Source: Symbiodinium natans (taxonomy: Eukaryota; Sar; Dinophyceae; Suessiales; Symbiodiniaceae). Taken from it: a DNA stretch of 62,500 nucleotides. The notes under the pieces are model-generated. The model saw nothing but the letters and a program-made list of their open reading frames with translations. It did no database searches and was not told where the DNA came from. Positions 57,180-62,500 of the stretch are shown here, piece after piece. How positions within the stretch are numbered: position 1 is the first letter of the stretch; each line of letters opens with the position of its first letter. The stretch spans positions 1 through 62,500 of the forward strand of contig CAJNDS010000417.1 in assembly GCA_905221605.1 (NCBI GenBank), read 5' to 3'. Both the position numbers and the translations under genes were made by a program.

Positions 57180-57261
57180 TCTTGGGAATCTGGAGTTCGA
57201 TTTTTGCGGGCGCCTTGCTTGGCGAAAGCTTGTGCCTGAAGAAGTTGGACCCGTACCCCTG
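57180..57261 (+). CDS. Candidate exon, hydrophobic
   Basis: After CCCCAAG the frame reads V-L-G-I-W-S-S-I-F-A-G-A-L-L-G-E-S-L-C-L and continues to a possible donor CCCTG|GTTAAT. The hydrophobic stretch could be a membrane segment. The acceptor is weak. Confidence 0.35.
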
Positions 57262-57873
57262 GTTAATTAGGATGGCTCTAAAGGGTTGAGGGCTGAGGGT
57301 TTAGGGTTTAAACCCTAAACCCTAAACCCTGAACCTCCAAGGGGTGTAGTGCTTGGGATAGGGTCGATAGGGTCTGCATGAAGTTGACATACATCCTACC
57401 TTTCCTCACTACGGGAGCATGGTTGAGCTCCCCCCTAAACCCTAAACCCGAAACCCGAAACCCTAAACCCTAAACCCGAAAAACCCCTAAACCCTATAAA
57501 CCCTAAACCCTAAACCCAACAGCTTGCAGCTCCATGAGCTTGGTTGAAGGTTGAACGCGGTTTAAATTTGAGGCTTGCCAGAAAACCTAAACCAAAAGGG
57601 TTTTGGGGTTTATGGGGTTTAGGGGTTGTAGGGTTTACAGGGCTTATAGTGAGGATTTGTAGGTTTTACAGGGTTTATACTGTTTCTAGGATTTGTAGGG
57701 TTTTTAGGGTTTACACTGTTTAAAGGCAGAAGGAAGGTGCAGTCATTGACGCTTTCTTGGGGCCTGGCTCCCGTACGCTTGGGGAGTGGGAGAAATAGCC
57801 AACCGTGAGAAACTATGCAGCGAGTTAGCTGGTCAAAACATGCCCTATAAACTTATAATCTTGGGGTAGCTAC

Positions 57874-58190
57874 ATGGTCCCTTTATCTGGGCCCTTCAGT
57901 GGAGAACTCCTGTATACCCCTGACATACCCTCTAGAATTCAAGGGCCCATACCTCAGAACCCTTTAGAGAAGGTACCTGACATGGTTCTACAAAACTTCA
58001 CTGATCCTGGGGGAAGGATCACAGGCTTGAGATGCCGAATCCTCTCTCGGCCCCTATCCAGCTTTCCGTGCCAGGCCTGTGACTTGGATGAGAAGTGCTT
58101 CCACTGGAACTTCAAGCCCTTTGCCTCAGTTTGGGGGGTTTGTCAGGCTTATGGAGTTGAGGGCTCCGATTGTGGCTTAGAAAAGACGTC
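57874..58190 (+). CDS. Candidate long exon, Cys-containing
   Basis: A frame open for over 100 codons with mixed composition, including C-Q-A-C-D-L-D-E-K-C-F-H-W-N-F-K and V-W-G-V-C-Q-A-Y-G-V-E-G. It lies in a gap free of telomeric repeats and ends just before CCCTAAA copies. Neither splice site is clear. No family recognised. Confidence 0.35.
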
Positions 58191-58304
58191 TAAACCCTAA
58201 ACCCTAAACCCCTCAACCCTAGAGGCTTGTGGAAGTTCTTAGGCCCTGAGTCGTAAACACCTGAGCCCTAAACAAAGGTGTTTGGCTGAGGGGGCCTCTG
58301 CTTG

Positions 58305-58463
58305 GAAGCCCAATTGATTTGGTAAGTAGGGTTGGTAAGGTGGGTTTAGGGTTTAGGGTTTAGGGTTTAGGGTTTAGGGTTTAGGGTTTAGGGGGTTATG
58401 GGGATTAGAATCGGGTTTCTAGAAGATACGAAGCAGACTTACTAAGTCAAAAGGGGCTTCTAA
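58305..58463. mobile_element. Family D element with telomeric insert
   Basis: AATTGATTTGGTAAGTAGGG ... GACTTACTAAGTCAAAAGGG. It is the same as the copy at 47845 except for seven TTTAGGG units inserted after GTGGG. Confidence 0.78.
58344..58392 (+). repeat. TTTAGGG array inserted in a family D element
   Basis: Seven heptamers. The flanking sequence matches the uninterrupted element at 47845-47950. Confidence 0.95.
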
Positions 58464-58676
58464 GTGGGGGTGTCGGGTCTTGGGACATCTCGTGGCCGGG
58501 GCCTGGAACCAGCTTCGGTGTTCGACGTTTGGGGCTGTGGGCTTCGGTGGTCTGAAGTTTGAAGGGTTTAGGGTTTAGGGTTTAGTGTTTGGGGTTTAGG
58601 GTATAGGGTTTAGGGTTTGCCGTACCCCATAAGTTCTTCTAAGGGTATGCCTGAGTATGCTAATATTTGTTGACAG

Positions 58677-58719
58677 GTTTCATTGGGTCTTCGTCTTCAG
58701 GCTGAATGGGAGGAAAGTG
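58677..58719 (+). CDS. Candidate exon
   Basis: Acceptor TTTGTTGACAG|G, donor AAAGTG|GTGACA. It reads F-H-W-V-F-V-F-R-L-N-G-R-K in one frame. Confidence 0.38.
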
Positions 58720-58902
58720 GTGACAACTTAAACCCTGAACCCCTAAACCCTAAACCCTGAAGCCCCCTAAAGCCCTAAACCCCTATGTAAAACCTAGACC
58801 GTCCTCCGTCGAATGTCCAGTCCGAGGTTGCGATTTGAGTAGCTGAGTGGTCAAAGGTTTAGGGTTCAGGGGTTTGGGTTGACAGCTAACTCCGCTACCC
58901 AG

Positions 58903-58978
58903 GTTCATGATGAAGCGCTGCGACCTAAAGGCCCAGAACGGCGGCATCAATCAGGACCAGCCGCGTAGAGAGCTGAAG
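58903..58978 (+). CDS. Candidate exon
   Basis: Acceptor CTCCGCTACCCAG|G, donor CTGAAG|GTCTTG. Twenty-five codons read F-M-M-K-R-C-D-L-K-A-Q-N-G-G-I-N-Q-D-Q-P, a convincing composition. Confidence 0.5.
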
Positions 58979-59195
58979 GTCTTGGAGGTTAAGGGCCTTG
59001 GGGTGTTTTAGGGAGTATATAATATGATGGCGGTGCGGCCGGCCCTCCGCCCGCCCCCCGCCCCCCATGGCTCACACCGGTCCATTTGAGTTGCCCTAAA
59101 CCCTAAACCCAAAGAGCTTTGCAAGGCGGGTGGAGAAAGACCGGTAGTCCCGTGGGGTCCAGGATCTACCAGGCTCAGAACAATCGTGTTACCTA

Positions 59196-59339
59196 CTGTT
59201 TGCTTCAGGACAACCCCCCCGCCGCCCCCCCGCCCCCCGCGGAAAAAAAAAAAAACAGATTATAAATCAGAGGGTTCTTCTTTATGGGGGCGATATACTG
59301 ATCATGATCTTTGACTTCTGGGGGTTCTTGAGCAAATAG
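59196..59339. mobile_element. Small inverted-repeat element, family F, with C-rich insert
   Basis: CTGTTTGCTTCAGGACAACC ... GGGGGTTCTTGAGCAAATAG, with C/G-rich and poly-A runs inside. Confidence 0.65.
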
Positions 59340-59376
59340 GAGTTGCCTTTCGTGATTGCCCACGGCTCTGCCACAG

Positions 59377-59401
59377 CTGCCCCAAGAGGCGGTTGTTTCG
59401 G
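59377..59401 (+). CDS. Candidate micro-exon
   Basis: Acceptor GGCTCTGCCACAG, donor TTCGG|GTGGTC, 25 nt. It ends in phase 0 in the frame C-P-K-R-R-L-F-R, compatible with the next exon. Confidence 0.3.
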
Positions 59402-59497
59402 GTGGTCTTTAGCAGAGGCCTTCGAGCCTTAGGGTTTAGGGTTTAGGGTTTAGGGTTTAGGGTTTACAACACAAACCTTTCGGCACTGGATTTTCAG

Positions 59498-59599
59498 GAC
59501 ATCGGCGATTGGATCACTGGCGATGCTGCCAGGCCCCTCGGGTCTTGGACGGTTTCTGTGGGCGGCAAGAGCCAGCCATACAAATGGGGGTTTCCCTAA
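59498..59599 (+). CDS. Candidate terminal exon
   Basis: Acceptor GCACTGGATTTTCAG|G. Phase 0 reads D-I-G-D-W-I-T-G-D-A-A-R-P-L-G-S-W-T-V-S and ends K-W-G-F-P-stop (TAA at 59597). Thirty-three codons of well-balanced composition. Family not recognised. Confidence 0.52.
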   Translation, partial: DIGDWITGDAARPLGSWTVSVGGKSQPYKWGFP

Positions 59600-59833
59600 G
59601 CGCTGTATAAACCCTAAACGCTAACATGAATACCCTAATACCCTAATGCCCTAATAATTGGACCCCCAAAAGGGGCTGCAATCCAGGGTAGCCCCCAAAA
59701 AGGCTTCGAGTCGAGGAGAGAGGCCAGCATGGCGTTTAAGAAGCCTGTCATGCTTAAAAAGCCTGAACCCTAATGAGCCCTAGACCCCAAACCCTGCACC
59801 CCAACCCCAAGCCCTATCAGCGCTAGAACCCGG

Positions 59834-59912
59834 CACCCTAAACCCTAAACCCTAAACCCTAAACCCTAAACCCTAAACCCTGAACCCTAAACCCTAAGCC
59901 CTAAGCCCTAAA
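59834..59912 (-). repeat. Telomeric-type CCCTAAA cluster
   Basis: About 11 heptamers with CCCTGAA and CCCTAAG variants. Confidence 0.93.
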
Positions 59913-59997
59913 CCGCAGGTTCTTGATCCCGCCGAGCATTGTGCCGTGAAGAGGCGTTGCGCATGGCTGATGCTGAAAAGACCTGCAGGGCCATATT

Positions 59998-60140
59998 GCT
60001 TGGAGGTTCATGGTACTTATGATCCAATTAGAGCTGTACGTATATCCCACTTATCAGCCCCGTAAGTGCCTTTCTGTTTTTTTTAATAAGTACAGTTACA
60101 AGTACAGTTATAACTGGTTAATACGTACCCTCTTGGGGTA
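59998..60140. mobile_element. Family A element with eroded right end
   Basis: CTTGGAGGTTCATGGTACTT at the left. The right end (TAACTGGTTAATACGTACCC) keeps the subterminal motif but loses the terminal match. Confidence 0.65.
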
Positions 60141-60241
60141 CCCAAAATATTAGGTGCCTTAATGGGGATCCAAAAAGGAACCATAATTTTGACAAACACC
60201 CAAATATTAAACTCTGCAACTCTAACCCCTTCTTCCCGTAG

Positions 60242-60395
60242 ACCCGGTAGACCCACGCGGAGGAAACTTTCAATCAAGGCGGTCCAGTGGCATCTAGTCG
60301 ACCATGTTGCCCGTCTTCATCCGTCTTCAGAACTGCAATGTGGCAATGTGGGCAGCGTGCTGAAAAAGTGGTTCGCTGCAACCACCGGGCTGTAA
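60242..60395 (+). CDS. Candidate terminal exon
   Basis: Acceptor CTCTAACCCCTTCTTCCCGTAG. The frame stays open for 50 codons to TAA (P-G-R-P-T-R-R-K-L-S-I-K-A-V-Q-W-H-L-V-D), ending in a basic/aromatic tail. An internal acceptor at CATCCGTCTTCAG is an alternative. Confidence 0.4.
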
Positions 60396-60506
60396 TTGGA
60401 CAACTAAAAACTAGGCTATGTTTCTGAGCTTGAGGGTCGAGGGTCTTGGGGGCTCTCTCAGCGGTATCGGTGTTTAAGGCTTTAGGGTTTAGGGTTTAGG
60501 GTTAAG

Positions 60507-60600
60507 ATTGAATTCGAAAAGACTAACTGAGTTTGGCAATGTCCAGCTTGAAATTCGCCTTGATGATGCGCTCCTCGTTGACAAGCTGCAAGACAGTTCG
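60507..60600. CDS. Candidate exon, strand ambiguous
   Basis: On the + strand 31 codons are open (L-N-S-K-R-L-T-E-F-G-N-V-Q-L-E-I-R-L-D-D) with donor TTCG|GTAGGC. On the reverse strand CTGTCTTGCAG precedes L-V-N-E-E-R-I-I-K-A-N-F-K-L-D-I-A-K-L-S with better GC-ending codons. One of the two is very likely coding. Confidence 0.42.
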
Positions 60601-60704
60601 GTAGGCTTCGTTGACCCTAAACCCTAAACCCTGAACCCTAAACCCTAAATCCTAAACCCTAAACCCGAAACCCTAAACCCTAAACCCTAAACCCTATCTG
60701 ATTC

Positions 60705-60840
60705 CTGATTTCAGCGAAGAGCTGCGAGCTTCAGTACCAATAATTGTTGCAAGATCACGCAGCCTGGCACTAAGCTCCAACGGCAGAAGAAAGAAAAAAA
60801 ATGGCCGCAGCCGACGATTGAGGGCTTGAGGATTAGTCTT
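60705..60840. CDS. Candidate exon, strand ambiguous
   Basis: On the + strand GATTCCTGATTTCAG precedes E-E-L-R-A-S-V-P-I-I-V-A-R-S-R-S-L-A-L-S. On the reverse strand L-S-A-R-L-R-D-L-A-T-I-I-G-T-E-A-R-S-S-S is open after a T/C-rich tract. It cannot be decided from sequence alone. Confidence 0.33.
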
Positions 60841-61095
60841 GGGGTTTATGAGGGCCTTCCCTCCTTCCTTGCAATTTTTAGGACCCTCCGAACCAGGTAG
60901 CGTCCCACAAAGACTTCCTGCTGCTACCACACAGATAGAGATCTATTTCAGGGCTTGCTTCAAGGGATAAGTCCCGTGGCTTCGCCAACCCTAAGCCCTA
61001 GTCGATAAACCCTAAACCCAAAACCCAAAACCTTAAACCCTAAACCCTAAACCCTAATCCCTAAACCCTAAACCCTAAAACCCTAAAGCCTACAG

Positions 61096-61165
61096 AACGG
61101 GAGCATGCCACCTCAACGTCCGGCACACAATCCTCAACCCCTCAAGCTGCCAGTGCGAGAGACAG
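61096..61165 (+). CDS. Candidate exon ending directly at a telomeric repeat
   Basis: Acceptor GCCTACAG, donor GAGACAG|GTTAGGG. It reads R-E-H-A-T-S-T-S-G-T-Q-S-S-T-P-Q-A-A-S-A, Ser/Thr-rich. CCCTAAA on the left, TTTAGGG array on the right. Confidence 0.42.
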
Positions 61166-61278
61166 GTTAGGGTTTAGGGTTCAGGGCTTAGGGCTTAGGG
61201 CTTAGGGTTTAGGGTTTAGGGTTTAGGGTTTAGGGTTTAGGGCTTAGGGTTTAGGGTTTAGGGTTTAGGGTTTAGGGT
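61166..61278 (+). repeat. Telomeric-type TTTAGGG array
   Basis: About 15 heptamers including GGGCTTA variants. Confidence 0.93.
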
Positions 61279-62195
61279 GTGGTGGGTTTTGGGTTGCAAG
61301 GGTCCTCATTCGAAGGGTGCCCTCCTTCTGCAAAAAGGGAAACCATTACTTAGAGAATTGCCCATGTTTCACCTGTCAAGGCACAGGCCCCCAAAGAAAA
61401 GTCAGGGTTGATTCTGATCTTTCCTTTCAGTTATGTGAGCCCTGCGTAGCGTCGTGTAGGGTTTCGGGGTTCGGCTTGGGTTTTTCTATGCTACTCCCCT
61501 GGGCCTATGCAAAGGCTTTTTGGTACATATGAGCGGGGTCAAGGCCCCAGAGCTCTAACATTAAACTCTCCAAGCAGCCCCTTATGACCCGTACAATCTG
61601 TGTCGAAAGCCATTTGAAATCCAATCTTCTAGGCCCACTTAGAATGCAAAGTGCTCTAGACCCAGAACCCTAAACCCTAAATCTTGCTAGCCCAGTGGTG
61701 CCCTTTAACCTTTTCTTAGGGTTCTAGGTCCCTGATAAAGAAACGAACCAAACAATGGGTACTCTAATTAAACGATGGTTGCTAATCACCAAGAAGTGCC
61801 GTAGGCCCAGAACCCTGACCCTAAACCCTAAATCCTAAACCCCAAACCCTAAACCCAAAATCCGAAACCCTAAGCCCTATAGATCTTTCGACAACTCCAC
61901 AAACTGCGTGCTAAGGACACCGAGCGCGAGGCAGGAGCTGCGGTGGGGTGGTTTAGGGTTTGGGGTTTAGGGTGAAGGGTTTGGGGTTTAGGGTTTAGGG
62001 TATAGAGTTTAGGGCTTAGGGTTTAAGGTTCCCCCCAAGCTTGTTGGTTTGGTTTGGGTTCGGTGGATTTCTTGTAGGAACTGCTTGCGTTTCGGTTAAC
62101 TGCAGGACCCGCAGGAGATCGCATCTTCATTTCTACGTAATGCGGAGTATAACACGGGTACGAACCCTTATTTGGGAAATACCCATATCCCTAAC
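61279..62195. other. No firm gene
   Basis: A Cys-rich + strand frame at 61320-61460 (F-C-K-K-G-N-H-Y-L-E-N-C-P-C-F-T-C) is possible but lacks splice support. Scattered CCCTAAA words at 61668-61682 and 61808-61860. Confidence 0.3.
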
Positions 62196-62272
62196 GCTCC
62201 AAATAGCCCAAAGTAGGTATTATTTACAGACTTTAGACCACAATGTAGGTATTATTTGTATACTTTGGAGCC
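62196..62272. mobile_element. Small inverted-repeat element, family E, reverse orientation
   Basis: GCTCCAAATAGCCCAAAGTA ... ATACTTTGGAGCC. Its reverse complement matches 22665-22742 over nearly its whole length. Confidence 0.75.
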
Positions 62273-62500
62273 CTAGGGTATTGGTCCAGGATTCAGGTAC
62301 TGAGCCAGAGACTCTTCGGTACAAGAGACACAGGGACAGTGAGAGAGGGAAGCGCGCTGAAAGCCTAAACCCTAAACCCTAAACCCTTAACCCTAAACCC
62401 TAAACCGGGCCCGAAGCCCTGGACCTTCTTTTACGCACCTATCCGCAGAGTTCATCGATTCTAGGATGCCATGCGGTTTAGGGGTAGGGTTTAGGGTTTA

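Overview
The window joins two very different kinds of DNA. Bases 1 to about 17,140 are AT-rich, intronless and tightly packed with about 21 small genes. This is most of an integrated Polinton-like / virophage-like DNA virus: double jelly-roll major capsid protein, minor (penton) capsid protein, A32/FtsK-HerA-type packaging ATPase, trimeric fibre with an S74 self-cleaving chaperone, lipase-like enzyme, retroviral-type (rve) integrase, protein-primed family-B DNA polymerase and two GIY-YIG nucleases. Its left end lies outside the window, because the first gene is cut by base 1. Its right end is just upstream of the polymerase start, near 17.14 kb. From there to 62,500 the DNA is GC-richer, full of plant-type telomeric repeats (TTTAGGG / CCCTAAA) in both orientations, small inverted-repeat elements and short exon-like islands.

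The host is probably a dinoflagellate or a related alveolate/alga (inference). The support is the TTTAGGG-type repeat, candidate exons that often follow AG|G, likely GC as well as GT donor sites, and a gene at 18.5-19.7 kb with a ubiquitin-like fold, a Gly-rich linker and a helical tail that resembles a layout I associate with dinoflagellate gene sets. No rRNA or tRNA gene was recognised.

Layout. 1-9.05 kb: virion and packaging genes. Nine of the twelve starts here have TCTA 11-18 nt upstream. 9.05-9.31 kb: a non-coding gap with two perfect hairpins and a possible structured RNA. 9.3-17.1 kb: accessory, integration, nuclease and replication genes. Four of these share a different upstream box (CTTAAAGA, 32-34 nt before ATG). 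Perfect AT-rich hairpins lie at gene ends, including all three convergent junctions. TCTA promoters and hairpin-ended transcripts are known from CroV/mavirus and Mimivirus/Sputnik, so the element may be built to be read by a giant-virus transcription system.

17.1-18.5 kb: junction, an inverted repeat and a 23-bp minisatellite. 18.5-19.7 kb: a reverse-strand ubiquitin-like gene ending in a CaaX-like motif. 19.7-62.5 kb: eukaryotic sequence in which I can place about 35 candidate exons of roughly 20-150 bp, nearly all on the + strand. The best model is an eight-exon gene at 53,039-55,131. It begins with a signal peptide and its phases agree at every junction. Several candidate introns start directly with the telomeric repeat (exon|GTTTAGGG). 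Pairs of related inverted-repeat elements, one with and one without an internal telomeric array, show that the repeats were inserted secondarily. Other tandem arrays (247, 88, 47 and about 216 bp units, an 8-bp telomere-like variant, and a 300-bp C-rich run) lie between them. Exon calls in this half are inference from reading alone and need RNA evidence.
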